From Ostrinia nubilalis (Eukaryota > Arthropoda > Insecta > Lepidoptera > Crambidae): a DNA stretch of 64,000 bases. The stretch spans positions 5,401,501 through 5,465,500 of the forward strand of contig NC_087093.1 in NCBI RefSeq assembly GCF_963855985.1, read 5' to 3'. Numbering within the stretch: the first letter of the stretch is position 1; every line of letters starts with the position of its first letter. The notes beneath the pieces are model-generated. The model had not been told where the DNA came from and did not search any database. It saw only the letters and a list, made by a program, of their open reading frames with translations. The translations under genes were made by a program, and so were the position numbers. Shown here one piece after another: positions 50,345 through 63,507 of this stretch.

Positions 50345-52876
50345 GTATGTTGGCCATGTAGGTAATCAATAATTCTTAGGATAGTATAGGAACCTAACCT
50401 ACTATGAAGGTTTTCCATAATGAATGCATACTTACCTACATACGTACCTCATTACAAATAAGTACATTAATTATTTTTTCACTAGACAGCAACCCTAACA
50501 GCGTAAGAAGAGTTCAGAGGCACGCGATAGAAAGAGACAAAACTTGTAGGTGAATAAAATTGTAGGTACGTAGTGCTGTGCGAGCTGAATTCCACTGTAT
50601 CGCGTCGTAGCAAGACTTGCATTTATTTAAATCGTCTTGCGGAGTAATCCTTCTGTACCTGTACTATTACTTATTCTGTGGTTCTGGATAAGATTGACCA
50701 AGAAAGGAATTGGGTGTAATAAAAGCTCTTTAATAGCTCGTAATACAGCTTTAAAATGGGACAGTGATAAGCAAATTTTTCAATTATGCAAACCTTAACG
50801 GTCCGATTATAAAGGACCGAAAGGTTTCAAGTCAACGGTCCTCTGGAGCTGACTCACCGCTGTTTAAACACACAAATTCATTATTATGCTGAGTGTTATA
50901 AAATCTGGTTGGTAGCCAACCCGCAATCCCTTTTGTGTTGTAAAATACTTCAATACCTTAATAAATATAAAGTTTCGTGAGATAATAATGGCTGTCGAAA
51001 TAATAATTTAATATATCCAGTTACTGTGCCCATTATGAAGGATCCACGTGTGTAACACTCGATCATATACGGAATATGTACTTTAATTAGGCGACGTTTG
51101 TATCAACATAGGCAGAAACTAAAACCACTATTCCATTTCGTGCTAAAACATTTCGAGTTAGTTACTCAACGCGCTTCAAATAATAGTAAGTAGTGGGTTC
51201 ACTAACACCAGTAACCGCGCAAAGGGGTCCATGTTATGTAATGTGATAAAGTTTATTAATCAACGTCAATCAATTAATCAAGTCACGTGGCTGTTAGATA
51301 AGGCACCCTTGACACTGAACTCCGTCTCTCCCATGTAATTATATTCTAACTACCTATTACTTAAAATGTTCAAAGATTTTACAGTATTAAAATGTTTTGA
51401 AAATATTCTAAAATTCTACTGAAAGAGATATCAAGAACCTTATTGAGAGCCGTATTCTTAATTTAGAACTTTACTATAGATACACTTGAGTGACTTGACA
51501 GGCCAATTAGGTTGTATTATGGCCATTCAACTTTATACTCAGTTGTACCAATGACGTCCTGAAAGCTTTAATCTACATTGAAACGAAGAATAAAGTCACT
51601 TTTGTTATTATTTACAAAGACTACTATTATTTTATTATCATTTCAGCTTCCATTAGAAGTTCGGCCAAAATTTTGTGGGAATTGAATTAACGTTGCCAAT
51701 TTCCACCAAAAATCAAGAAAATACAGACGTTTGGTTAATTGAAACGAGCTCTGAAAAGCAATCGCAAATTGCTTTTCTATCCTTTCGGAAATTGATTAGG
51801 GTTGAGGAACCTACTCGTTGGGTATTGAGTACGCACGAATTCCTTAAGCGTATATTGTAGGTAATGCAAGTTATTGCTCGGGACTAGGGCCGTACAGAGT
51901 GGCTACGGCGAGGACCCGGGCGATGCCAAAACAAGGGGCGTAAAAACATTAACGGGGTGAATCTGCTGATCAATAAATACTATGCAACCAAGATTAGAAT
52001 CTCACAAAAACACTTTCTCACGCTCAAGCTTCAATTTGATTTAATTATGTATAAGGGTTTGTGTTTTCCTTACATGGTACGAAATCCTGAAAAAATGCCC
52101 TCTGAGGAACTACTTGTTAAATCAAATGCTTTTTATCATGTAAATACCTATGCTTGTACAATTTATTATTCCTAAGGAGTGCGTGATAACCGAAATTTAC
52201 TAAAGCGCGAACGAAGCTCTCAATGAATAGTAAGCATTCTACTATATTCAAACAAGATTAAACTCCGCTCTCTATTGCAAAAGGACATTGTCAGAAATCG
52301 CCTAAAAAACCGCCCAAAAACATGAACCCATCATAATTATTTTCTAATTTTTTTAATACATTAAGCACCCTTTCATTCTAATGGACACTTAAGCATTGAA
52401 AAATTAAATAAATAAGTCTTTTAACGTTTATTCTATAATACTATTACAACTTCCGGACGTTTTGGTGCTTGGCATGGTCTAAAACCTATCAAGTTCCATA
52501 ATTTTTGCCGATAAAATCTGTACGAGGCATTACCGTACTTTATTGCTGGGAGTCCATGTATAGTGATGTTCCTGCGGCCATCATAGACAATAAAATATCG
52601 ATTTTGAAAAAAAAAATAAATCGATTAAATTGCTTTAAAGACTAGATTTGCGTTAAAAGCTAAAAAGATATTGACACTATTACAAGAAGTTATCTAAAGT
52701 GTCCAACTGGTCGAAGGTCATAAATAAAATAAAAATAATTAGGACCATAAACTGATATTCATGGTATCATAACTGTAAAAGTGTCAGAATCCGATGTTGA
52801 ATCCAATGCCAGTTGAAGTGAGAGAAACATACCTATATCAACCTAGTATAGTTGCCAGTCTCTCATAATCTATGCC
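50345..52876. other. Non-coding stretch downstream of the THAP exon
   Basis: A possible second exon lies between an acceptor TTTTTTCACTAG at about 50476-50487 and a donor-like GTGAAT near 50551. It shows no THAP motif, so it is not annotated. Open frames at 51675-51860 and 51957-52175 have no recognised domain. Confidence 0.4.
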
Positions 52877-52977
52877 AATGAGGGTTTTCGCGATTGAAAA
52901 ATCCAATCATGCAGCATTTGGACCTCGCGTCTACGTATTGCCATCTCGCGGATTTTTCAATCGCGAAAACCCTCATT
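52877..52977. mobile_element. 101-bp MITE with perfect 28-bp TIR
   Basis: 52877-52904 (AATGAGGGTTTTCGCGATTG and eight more bases) is repeated exactly inverted at 52950-52977. The 45-bp centre includes CCTCGCGTCTACGTATTG. The perfect arms indicate recent insertion. There is no coding capacity. Confidence 0.85.
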
Positions 52978-54221
52978 CATAGCACATGTATAATAATAGA
53001 CCAAATGAACTTTTATAGATTGTGAAAGAGAAGATAAAGATTTTATTATTTTATTAAAATCTTGCCACGAGGTAGTTTTTCAGTAGAAACCAGGATTGGA
53101 TAATGGCTACAGGCAAGTATCAGAACATTTTATAAATATTTTTAATCGATTATATCCTTGTGAATCGTTTTAATAAATTGTCATTTTACTTTTTCAACTA
53201 AAACTTTTTCAATCCCTAGTCTTGTCAAACTGTCATAATGTCAACAAATTATAAATGTCACGTCAGTTGACTCAATTTCAGTCTTCTGTGCGTTTAATGT
53301 ATTTTTATTTCAATGAAATAGTGCTAAAGGGTTAGTACTAAAAGTGAAAGCCTTTTTTCAGAAAGAAAACCAATGTGGAGCCCTTATTATTCATACTGTT
53401 TGAAAGTTACAAGTCAGTGATACAGTTGCCACCATTATAACTCCGTGGTGATACCATACCAAAGAAGAAGTTTTCCTAAACACTTGTGTTATTTTTATAT
53501 GTGATCAAATAAAAAGGATTAATTCTACTGCTCAAATGGAATAACTTATCCCAAGAGACCGAATATAAAAAAAACCCCTCCATAGAAATTATCACCATCA
53601 CGAGGATGTGAATTTTTTTGAGAATTTGATAATGGTCCTGTAAGAAAAGTAGTTGTATTTCAGTAGTAGAATCAACCCTTCTTGTTTCATTAGCAAGAGT
53701 AACTATAAAAACGCCCTGTAGGTAGGTATTATTAAGCTGAAGAGTTTGTTTAGTGTCAAAGACTGTCACACAGTGTAACTTAAATTGGCATTTATTATGA
53801 TAATGAACATAAAAACTTAAATAAATATTTATGTTAATATTTTTTCTATTTATTTATTTTCCCAAAGCTTCACAGTGACAGCTGAAACAGCAATACTGTT
53901 GTAAAACTAAACTTAGAACAAACTGTTACAAATATTTTACAAATTAAAATAAAACCGCATGTTGCTTTACTTTTTCGTATAGGTAATAAATGTAATTAAT
54001 GGCTAGATTATTGTTACTTTGTTACCCTCAATAGTGAGGAGATCTTATAAAATGGTAACCCTGATTTTCATTGTCATTCAAGTGCTCTTTCTTCGCATAG
54101 GCTTCTGTGATTTGGCCAAGGGCCACACACATTGCGATAAAATTATGCGACATTGATTTGACAGCAGCGGAGTGAAGTCTTGCGACTATACAAAATGATA
54201 CCCTGTAATCGTAGCGCATAT
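52978..54221. other. Non-coding stretch, nothing assigned
   Basis: The minus frame of 97 codons at 53476-53769 has no recognised domain. Confidence 0.5.
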
Positions 54222-54363
54222 AGACATAGACGGGATAGCTCGTAGAGCTGATGGCCGCTGGGGCAGGAAAGTTCTTGAGTGGCGACCACGAGCCGAAAGA
54301 CGTAGCGTGGGCAGGCCTCCCACTAGGTGGACCGACGATCTGGTGAAGGTCGCGGGAGGTGCC
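54222..54363 (+). mobile_element. RTE-type LINE fragment near the ORF C-terminus
   Basis: An intact plus-strand reading reads G-R-W-G-R-K-V-L-E-W, R-P-R-A-E-R-R-S-V-G-R-P-P-T-R-W-T-D-D-L and K-V-A-G-G. The sequence then stops matching, so the last 45 or so codons and the tail are absent. It overlaps in content with the copy at 54744-54908. The two are therefore separate copies, not one copy split by an insertion. Confidence 0.8.
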
Positions 54364-54743
54364 TGTATCACTATTTACCAGACATTACTATTTATTGTAT
54401 ACTCGCCGGATTACACGTAGGAGCACGCGCGTTACAGCTTCAGCCTTGCATTATTATAAGATCTTGTTCCGCCATTTTTCGAACTTCCTCCGTGAGGATA
54501 TCCCCGCCGAATTCTATGATAAACCTATCAAAAGTCATATTTTGCAATGTCAAAATTAATTTGCCGAAATTCGCCGAGCCAGCTATGTCAAATAATATTA
54601 TTAGGTGTCAAACAGGATACCTTCAGAAATTAATATTACGATTTTAAAGATAAGACAAGACAACTTTTTATTGACGAAGTTGCTGGGACAGCTAGAAACT
54701 ATTTTATTTCCGGCACTTTAAGAAAATAATAAATGAATGAAAA
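54364..54743. other. Stretch between two RTE fragments
   Basis: No coding motif. It may be part of the upstream copy's insertion context, but no border sequence is recognised. Confidence 0.4.
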
Positions 54744-54908
54744 CGCAGCGTGGGACGTCCACCCACAAGGTGGACCGACGACCTGATAAAGGTAGCGGGA
54801 AGGCGCTGGATGCAGGCCGCTACCAACCGTGCGATGTGGAAGTCATTGGGGGAGGCCTATGTTCAGTAGTGGACGTCCTGTGGCTGAAATGATGATGATG
54901 ATGATGAA
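54744..54908 (+). mobile_element. RTE-type LINE 3' end with (ATG)n tail
   Basis: The frame reads R-S-V-G-R-P-P-T-R-W-T-D-D-L, W-M-Q-A-A-T-N-R-A-M-W-K-S-L-G-E-A-Y-V-Q, then a stop where Q is usual, W-T-S-C-G and TGA, followed directly by ATG repeats (54890-54908). It belongs to the same tail subfamily as 20194-20338. Confidence 0.85.
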
Positions 54909-55336
54909 ATGAATGAAAATGACAAATCTTCGAACGTGTATAATACCGTGCCAAAGTAATCATATAATTTTGGCACCTTAATAACTATTGCCGTTTTTGT
55001 TGTAAAGATCATGCAGCGGTACCTTCGGATATTATTGGAAAGAAAACTATGTAGGCTCTTGATCTGAAGCCGCTTTAACGAACACGAACTCATACAATGC
55101 GGCGTATTTTCTTCCAGTCTTTAGTCAGGACTTTAGTCGAATTAAAACCCCGGTTGAACGTGATATAGCCGCACTAGAATACGGTGCTTTTTTGCATAAT
55201 CGCAAGACTTCGTTCCGGTGTCGACCGAATGTCACGATGTATGTGGCCCAGGGGTTACTGTAGCCGCTAAGGTTTGAAACTTCTTGCTTAAAATATTGTA
55301 GTCTTTGGCATAGACTACGACGGTTGTCATGGAGAT
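54909..55336. other. Non-coding stretch, nothing assigned
   Basis: Contains a small hairpin GTAGTC-TTTGGCATA-GACTAC near 55301 and nothing else recognised. Confidence 0.45.
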
Positions 55337-55651
55337 AGGAGTTTGTTATCTCGTGTCAGATGTAAATGGTGAAAAGAAAACTCATGATTCGTGTTATTTT
55401 TATGCAATATGTAGGTATTTTATAAAAGTGGAACCCCGAGTGATCTCCAAAACCCATTCTATTATTATATACGATTCGGCTTCGATATCTATAATACAAT
55501 AGGAGTTTATTTCATGTGTCAGATGACAAGGGTGGAAACAACCTACGATTCATGTTGTTTATTTACGTGCAATATGTGGGCATATTATGAAAGTGGAATG
55601 CCGAGTTGTATTTCTAAAACTTGTTCTATTATTTTATACTATTTGGCTGCG
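55337..55651 (+). repeat. Diverged tandem duplication, two units of about 150-165 bp
   Basis: Unit one (55337-55486) and unit two (55501-55651) share, in order, AGGAGTTT, GTGTCAGATG, GATTC.TGTT, GCAATATGT.GG, AAAGTGGAA and CTATTATT. Both end in a GGC.TCGA/GGCTGCGACT block. They differ at many positions, so the duplication is old. Confidence 0.7.
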
Positions 55652-58581
55652 ACTCGGCGTGACGACAATACAAAACATTTTTCGCGAATCGGTGTTCATA
55701 CATTCACACAATACATTAGACGCCATGTTGTCATAAACGACATATTATAAAATCGCTGTAATTTAATATTCTTAATCATTAATTTTATGGCAAGTGTCCA
55801 TCAGGAATCATTGTTCTTACACACAGAATCGTATTATTTCGCTTTCGGGTAGTAATATGTCAAAATTGTTGGTTCTTAGGCGAACAATGTATGGAGAACG
55901 AACATTGTCCTTTAGTAGAAAAGGAAATTATTTTATCACAACATTTTAGCATCAGGACGTTTTAAATGTCCTTTGGCGTCACTCTTTGCCGGTCCTTTCG
56001 TAACGAAAAGTGCAGGAAATATGGAATCTTCTTTTGGACGTGACTTTTAAAGGCGAAAAATACGGATATCGTGTACTTCACAAAATGTTGAAAGCTTGAC
56101 CCCGTTCTGCGTCTTGCTGTAAATCGAAATATTAGGGATGCTATCACAGGGATTAGTGGTAGTATCATTTGCTTACTTTATGACTCGTAGAAACGGTGTG
56201 CACTGAAAAAAGTAATGGGTTTCTTTACATGCAGTCTGGGAGCGCTACCAAATCCATTATGCAGCAATATAAACTTGCGGAAATACGTAATTAAGAAAAA
56301 GGAATGAGTTGGAATAAGGTAATCATATATTAGGATTATAGGTAACTAAAACCTTATTCTTGGAAATAAAAATATGACCTAAACTGTACTAGAAGTTTTT
56401 ATAGTTATGCTAAAAATACACCTATTGCCTTTAAGATAAAATTTCTACGAAGAAATTCAGTCCACCGCCCGCATTTTCTCTTTAAGCGATCATCAAATCT
56501 ATCGAATGAAACTCGCACTAAGCCTTTATGGCGTCGCACGATATGCGAGGCGTGAATTGATTAGATTATATTCCAGCCATGACACGCAATCCGGCCATTA
56601 CACCTGTTTTAACATAGAAAAAGTTTCACTGACCAACCAAACTCTTTTAAGAAACGACATCTAAGAAAGTAAGTAGGCGTACAAGCTATGGCCAGTGGCC
56701 ACGACACAATTTTAATTCTGAAATTTTATCAGGACCCAGTGAAACTGGGCTTTAGAACTCAATACCTACTCGTACATAAAACTTTATTGTCACCATCTAA
56801 ACTCAAAACTCATCATGAATGTTGGAATACCTACAGCGGACTGTCAAACTAAAAAGCTACGAGATATTACAATACCTACGTAAAACTTTTGAAAGCAATT
56901 TCAATTTTGGTGCAATATCTCTAAAAGGTGAGGCCTAATTTTCAACTCGCGACGGCGAACGTCTCTAGATGGTTCATGATTTTGTTTTTAATGTTTTTAA
57001 TCCTAGATTCGGAAATGGCATTTGAAATCGATACAGTCGCCCTGCGAGAATAGATGATGCGCTAAAGAGCCGGTAATCATCTGACTGCCCCTCATTTCTC
57101 AACGCTGATGCCAAAGAAAAATGGGGCACTTCTGTACAGGATATTACTTTGATGGTCGGCTAAGGGCGTCCTGCCTACAATTAGAGTACCAGAAAAACAG
57201 CCAGTACCTACTGGAACGTTTATTGACTCGATTAGTAAAACAGTTCACAGTGTGGTGAATCACAAATATGAGATACCTATCTCAAAAGCCATCTATTGGA
57301 AATTAACTAATGCATTGACGTCTGTAATAGATGCGATCTTGCACGTAAGGCCGTTGCCTCGAATTTTGCGTCCAGCGGGGCGGCGGCGGCGCGGGTACGA
57401 AACGAAAACGTAGGTAATGTAAATATGCCGGTAGTGTCGTTTTATAGTTGTGGCCAGTGACCCGTGTGTGGGGACCCTTATCAACACTTTGTCAGCAAGT
57501 GTTAACATAATATTATGTATTAGTTTAGCACATAGCTGACCTGTCTGTACTTTGCCAGCTGTGGTAAAGCGCCGGATATCTTCTTCTTGATGTAATGCGT
57601 TTGCCAACCTCTTTCCTAGATTTTGTGACCCTTATAACTACCGAGGGATTGTAAAACCGGTCATTAAGCTCAGTACTCTGAACGACTCTAGTACTTGCTC
57701 TAACAATTCGTGAGTGTGTGATCGTAGTTTTGCTTTTCAGGCACACATACCTAGGTTAAGGATTCGTATGCTAATTGTTGGATAAGTTTGCCAATTGGGA
57801 TATACCTACTAATATTTATTTATTGTCTGCAATTTTATTATGAAAACAAGTCTAAATTTAATGCTCATCCAATAGCGATTTCAGGATCTTATAATGTGAA
57901 TTAAGATTTAATATACCTAGATAGATAGGTAGGTACTTAAGTTATTTTTCTAATCAAAAGAATTGGAAAACAACAAACGAGGTTTTCCAAGAATGGAGCG
58001 ATGACTTCTTGAAGTAAACAGAAAGCAATACCTAGAAAGAAAAATAAATGCTTTTAAAACGTGCAAAAGTTTCCATTGCGATAATAAAATCAAAGACAGT
58101 TTGTAACTTAATTAATAATCATATCTAAGTTAATCTTATAATTATTGCTTAATACATTTTATCATAATATAGCTACTATAATGAAAGAATTGTTTCAGGT
58201 TTATTACATACTTACAGGCTGTTGATAAGGATCTGGCGGTTTCATCCTCGGAAATAGGATCACAGTGGCCTGCACCTGAATTTCATGTAAAGTGTATGAC
58301 CAAAGAAATCGCCAAATGTGATATTTTATTTTAAACCAGCTGACCCGGAAGACGTCGTCACGACGACGACGACGACGACGCCATTTATTAAAAAATATTC
58401 TAATAGACATAATAATATGTCTAAAAAGGACGTTCAATTATTCACGAATTTAAAATGTTTCCGGGAAACTCTTAATTTTTTCACTTCATGAGAATTATTC
58501 TCGGAATTATAAAAAATGTACCAAATCAAACCCAAATGCCCCTGCCGTTTTTGCGAATTCCGCGTAAAAATATAGTACCAA
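55652..58581. other. Non-coding stretch, nothing assigned
   Basis: No gene was recognised. A GC-rich patch lies at 57340-57400. A GAC microsatellite at 58352-58380 produces spurious arginine-rich frames. Confidence 0.45.
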
Positions 58582-59075
58582 CTAGCGGCCGCCCGCGACT
58601 TCGTACGCGTGGATCCCATTTTACCCCCTTCATCTATCTTACGCGGTTTAGATTTTTTCATACAAATGTTTTTTCCCGCTAACTCCCGTTCTCGTGGGAA
58701 TTTTGCAATATCCTGTTGTAACTAAGCTTTAAGTTTACTAAGGAACCTACATGCCAAATTTCAAGCGTCTAACTTAAGCGGTTTAGATTTTTCATACAAA
58801 AGGATTTTCGTGCTAATTTCCGTTCCCGTGGGAATTCCTAAGTATACTATAACCTGCCCAGGAGTATGAAGAATAATTGTACCAAGTTTCGTTTAAATCC
58901 ATCGAGTAGTTTTTGTTTCTATAAGGAACATACAGACAGACAGACAGACAGACAAAAATTTTACTGATTGCATTTTTGGCATCAGTATCGATCACTAATC
59001 ACCCCCTGGTAGTTATTTTGAAAATATATTTCATGTACAGAATTGACCTCTCTACAGATTTATTATAAGTATAGA
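58582..59075 (-). mobile_element. Non-autonomous Helitron, 494 bp
   Basis: On the minus strand it starts TCTATACTTATAATAAATC at 59075 and ends CCGCTAG at 58582. The host base is A before it and T after it, the A^T insertion site of Helitrons. A GC-rich imperfect hairpin (CCACGCG..CGCGGGC) lies just before the CTAG. Inside are a GTCT microsatellite (58932-58954) and two diverged tandem blocks around TGTATGAAAAATCTAAACCG and CCCACGGGAACGG. There is no Rep/helicase coding. Confidence 0.85.
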
Positions 59076-61392
59076 TAATATGTTACCTAATTAAGTAACT
59101 ACGAGTACTAGGTAATTTAGTTGGAATTGTTTTCTGACTAACTAAGCCCGAAAACATATAAAACAATGTGGTGAACTATGGATTTGAACGTTACTAGGTA
59201 TGCAGTCTTGTCTCAAATTGAATTTTACTGTACTCACTTCAGACTTCGACTACTCGACAGAAGCGTCCTTTGTAAGTCGATTTAAAAGTTACTCGTTTTA
59301 CGAGATAAAACCCAATCGACTAAGAATTTAGATCGAACACTTGAGACTTAGTTGATGAATATCGATAGTGTTTATTGCATCTAGAAATACACAAACGATT
59401 TTAATGAATTTTTCATCAAGAAAATTCTACCCCAGACCAGCCGTCCAGACCACAGGGATAGAGCCCCTCATAATCACTCGAAAGATACAGTTCAGAATTC
59501 TTCAGAAAATGAACTATATTCACCAATGTCTAAGTAGGTACCTACTCATCCCTGATCGTGACATGATTGGAGACTCTACTATTTGTAAAATAAAGCAACT
59601 ATTGCTTATTTGCGATTTTAGGAGTAAAATAATAATGCCAACAAAGACTTAATATTTTAACAAATAAAAAAATATACTTACCTTTTGTCTTGTATAATAA
59701 CACCAAATATTTTGTGGTGTAGAGTACTCGTACCAACATACCTAACTAATAATTATGAATGTTAAACAAGCCGTCTAAGGGACCAGTGATCAGCTTTCCC
59801 TCGTGTTTATAATGTAGATGACCGACGGATTTTGTAGGGCTGACCTTACCTACTTATTAACTAAAATAAGTTTAATTACCTACTTATTAACTAAAATAAG
59901 TGTCGAATCATGGCCACTTTATTAATGCTCCGGTCTTAAAAATCTTTTATCCACCTACAAAGTTACTTTAAAAAGGGTCTGAAACTGGAAGCCTGAGTGG
60001 CAGTTACATTATTTTCAGTAGTAAGATGAGCAAACAGGCCCAATAAACAAGCTTCAAAGGGTCGATCAATACTCAGCCAATCTGAGAAATTTTATTATAC
60101 CCGAGAGGCTGGGTATTTTAATAATTACATTTAATAGAAGCGATGATCAATCATTGTCAAAAGATTCGCCATTGAAGTTCTTAAATATTTACTTACGGTA
60201 GGTACCGATAAATTACAACAGTTTATTACGAAGTAATTTTAGAGTAATGTGTCCTTTTTCATTCTGAAAACTTTTACGAAACTATGTTATAATGCTGTAA
60301 ATTGCTTTGTGATTATCACTTCGTATAAAATGACATGTCGCACGTATAATGGCCAATTTCACATAATGAACATAACACCTGGCTTACCGCCATTACTTGT
60401 TTTTGATAGTTACTACACGGCTGATCCAGGGTCTGTTTGGTGATTAGGATGTTATGCCTTGTTGTACCTACTCTGGATTATTTGGTCTAGATTTAAGAGT
60501 ATATTATCTTACGTCCGTCTTTTGTAATTATTTCTGTGACAATTAGTTTAATACCTTTAATCTTTATAGCATTTTTCGGAGGTAAAAGCTTAGTTTCTTG
60601 ATGTAGGTATTTAATTTAAGAACATTTTGTCACAATAACCCTATTCATTACACATAATCAAAATACGAATTTCTAATACAATGGCAAAGCATTTGCAAGA
60701 GTTAGATCTGGTTATTTCAGTATAATATTAATGCTTACATGAAATCAGTTACATAGGTTTTCCCAACAAGTGCCAAAGAGTGTTAAGTTGTTTACACGGG
60801 AATATTGAATTTGCGATAAGTCCGCAGGTGGATTTCATTCTGTTTTCTTTCTGTTGCAAATTATCCTGCATTGCGGCGTTTAACATTCGCAAATACCACT
60901 TTAAGATGCAAATTTTACACACGTAAGATTGGTTCTTTAATTCTACGTTTAGTGATACAGAAAAGATTGAATTTCAAGACTACGTTTGTATTCCACATTG
61001 AATTTATTCCACGGATTTATACTTAAAAGTTTACCGATCTTAAATACTTCTTCTTTACCCATTTAAAATAAGTATCCTAGTATTAAATTATGTATATGAT
61101 TCATGAACATTAAAATTTGATATGTTTTGGTTACGAAATAACGAATCTATAGCATACATAAAAAGTTTCTTGCGCAAAACATAAATAAAAAAGAAACTTT
61201 TCCAAACTCATCGAAGAGCTTAGCAAAAAAGTTTAAGCAATTTCACAGCTGAGCACAGAAAATTATAGCGGCCCTCACTAATCAATGGTGGGATCGGCTT
61301 AGGGCTGGCGACTTGCAATCGAATAAATAAAAATCTTATAAAAGAAATAATAAAAATCCAAATTTTTGTCATCCCTTTATACTTACTACGAG
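59076..61392. other. Non-coding stretch, nothing assigned
   Basis: Contains a 30-bp-period tandem duplication (TTACCTACTTATTAACTAAA at 59846 and 59876). No gene was recognised. Confidence 0.5.
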
Positions 61393-62260
61393 TAGGGTTT
61401 CTGCTCGAGCTTTCTCGAACTCGAGAAAACTCGAGAAATTTGGCTTCATTCGAGACGAGAAAAAAATTACCGGAGCTCGAGAATTCTCGAGTTTCGATTT
61501 TGAAGCTTTAATATTCTTGAAAGCCTATTTTCTTAGACAAAAGTAAGTTTTTAATTATTTAATAGGTTAACGTTGCGTTTAGACTGGCCTAGTCTTTCCT
61601 TTTTTTAACTAATTTGATTTGCAAGTAATGATCTTAACCGAAACTAATAATGTTCACCTACGAGTATGCTATATTTTATTATGTTTGTACATATAACTGA
61701 CTGATTTAAAGACTGACATTTTTTTGTTAACTATCTGTTAGTTTAGGTACTCGTAAATACGTTTATTCAAGTCGTTATCTTTAAGTTTAACAATTTATTT
61801 AAAAGTTTTTTTTTGTTTGGAAATGTAGGTTTATTATCGTAATTTTTCAATTAATTTGGACTTGTGTTCTTTGGAAAACAAGTGATTCAATTGGAGCTCC
61901 AGATATTTATGGTTATTAATCCTTAAAGTACACGCGACTTTATGACTTTTGTTCCTTTAGTTAATTACTAAGTTATAATTATCCTACTAATATCATAAAT
62001 GCGAAAGTTTGTGTGGATGTCTGGATGTTTGTTACTCTTTCACGCAAAAACTACTAAACGGATTTTGTTGAAACTTTACAGTATTATTGATTATAACCCA
62101 GACACATTATAACATTAATAAAAACCCGTGTTTTTATTAAATTTCAACCGATTTCAACAGTTTTAATTAAAAGACTCGAGACCCGAGAAAACTCGAGACT
62201 TTGGCCTCGAGAATTCCCGAAACTCGAGAAAAAAAATAAGTCGAGAAATCAGAAACCCTA
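61393..62260. mobile_element. hAT-type non-autonomous element with 8-bp target duplication
   Basis: The terminal inverted repeats TAGGGTTTCTG (61393-61403) and CAGAAACCCTA (62250-62260) are perfect over 11 bp. The octamer ACTACGAG flanks both sides (61385-61392 and 62261-62268), the 8-bp target duplication of hAT transposons. Subterminal regions at both ends are packed with CTCGAG/CTCGAGAAA motifs. No transposase frame exists. A Helitron fragment lies inside from 61982. Confidence 0.9.
61982..62110 (+). mobile_element. Helitron 5' end fragment nested in the hAT element
   Basis: It starts TCCTACTAATATCATAAATG after a host A and continues with GCGAAAGTTTGTGTGGATG and AAACTACTAAACGGATTTTG. The same 5' end type occurs at 19551 and 27639. 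No CTAG terminus was found downstream, so the 3' border is unknown. Confidence 0.6.
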
Positions 62261-62268
62261 ACTACGAG

Positions 62269-63507
62269 AGAATAAATGTATACTTCACAATTTATTTGGA
62301 ACATTTCAACCGCAATTTCCGACCTAAATTAACAAAGCATAGCGCATAATTTCCATAACATAATCCCGTTATGACTTATTCCGAATTCCGTCGTCATCGT
62401 CGTTGTATTTTATAGTTCTATCTTCTCCGCAATCACAATTTTATGGCGCTGCAAGCCTGCAATAGTGCAATGCTTGTATAATATGCAAAGAGCCGGCATT
62501 TTGAACCAATTCACCAGCATCGTGGGGTGAAATGAAAAAGACATTAGCGCATTAAATGAACTCTCCGACCTAAATGAAAATCATTATTTAATTTAAAATT
62601 TACCAGAGGGCATAATAGGGACTATAACTAGGGATTTAATAATAAGTATTTAAATTTGATAAAACGTTCAAGAGATCAATCCATCTAACTCACTAATCTT
62701 ACAAAGTATAAACTAAGCTTAACTATCTTCAGAAAAACTTCTACTGTTTCTAAACTAAGACTAAAAGTCTTTGTAAGTGCTACATTATCTTAAGACGTAA
62801 CTAAGGCTGCTTGCTATTCCAACAGTATCTTTTATCTAATGATACAGTAGTCTAATGGAAATGGAAATATACACTATGGACTGGAATAAAAATCAAGCTT
62901 TTAATATTAATTGTAAAGGACCAAAATCACGATTTAATTTAATTTTGCAATCCGAACACTGATCTTATTAGTTTTCCCGTCGTTTGCAACCCCACGCCAG
63001 TCATTGTACACGCAGTGCCCATACGATTTCTTGAATCGATTATAGATTACGATTCGATTGAAAGAATCGCCATCCCTATCAAACATCGAATGAGATTAGC
63101 AAGTTGGGGAAAGGTCAAGCCTGCACACTAGTTTAGATTAGGTTTGTTAGGGTCTGCCGCTGGCCAAGGTGATTGGGATTACTAGGATACCAAATGTTCG
63201 CAATGACGGAATTGAAAAGGCACACAGAATACCTACTACTGATTAATTCAGAAAACTACTCTTTGCCATTAGCAATTGGCACTTGACCGTTACCTAATGT
63301 TTAAAATTAAACTAATTAGGTACTAGTTTAATTTAAAAGAATACAACACCTCTGTATCCAACGGGCTTGTAGAATTTATGTCATGTCATTATGACTTAGT
63401 GTACTAGGTTCTTTATAATAACTGCTTCTCTTAAATTCGATTCGAATGCATATGAAGTACCTACCTACTTAAAAACAACCTAATTAACAATGTACGTACG
63501 TACGTAC
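62269..63507. other. Non-coding stretch, nothing assigned
   Basis: Nothing recognised apart from an ACGT-type tandem tract at 63492-63507 that abuts the LTR below. Confidence 0.5.

Noticed and set aside
54222..54908. One RTE copy split by a 380-bp insertion
   Set aside because: The two fragments overlap in the protein region they encode, so they must be two copies.
58204..58437. Arginine-rich minus-strand frame
   Set aside because: The arginine run is the translation of a GAC microsatellite at 58352-58380.
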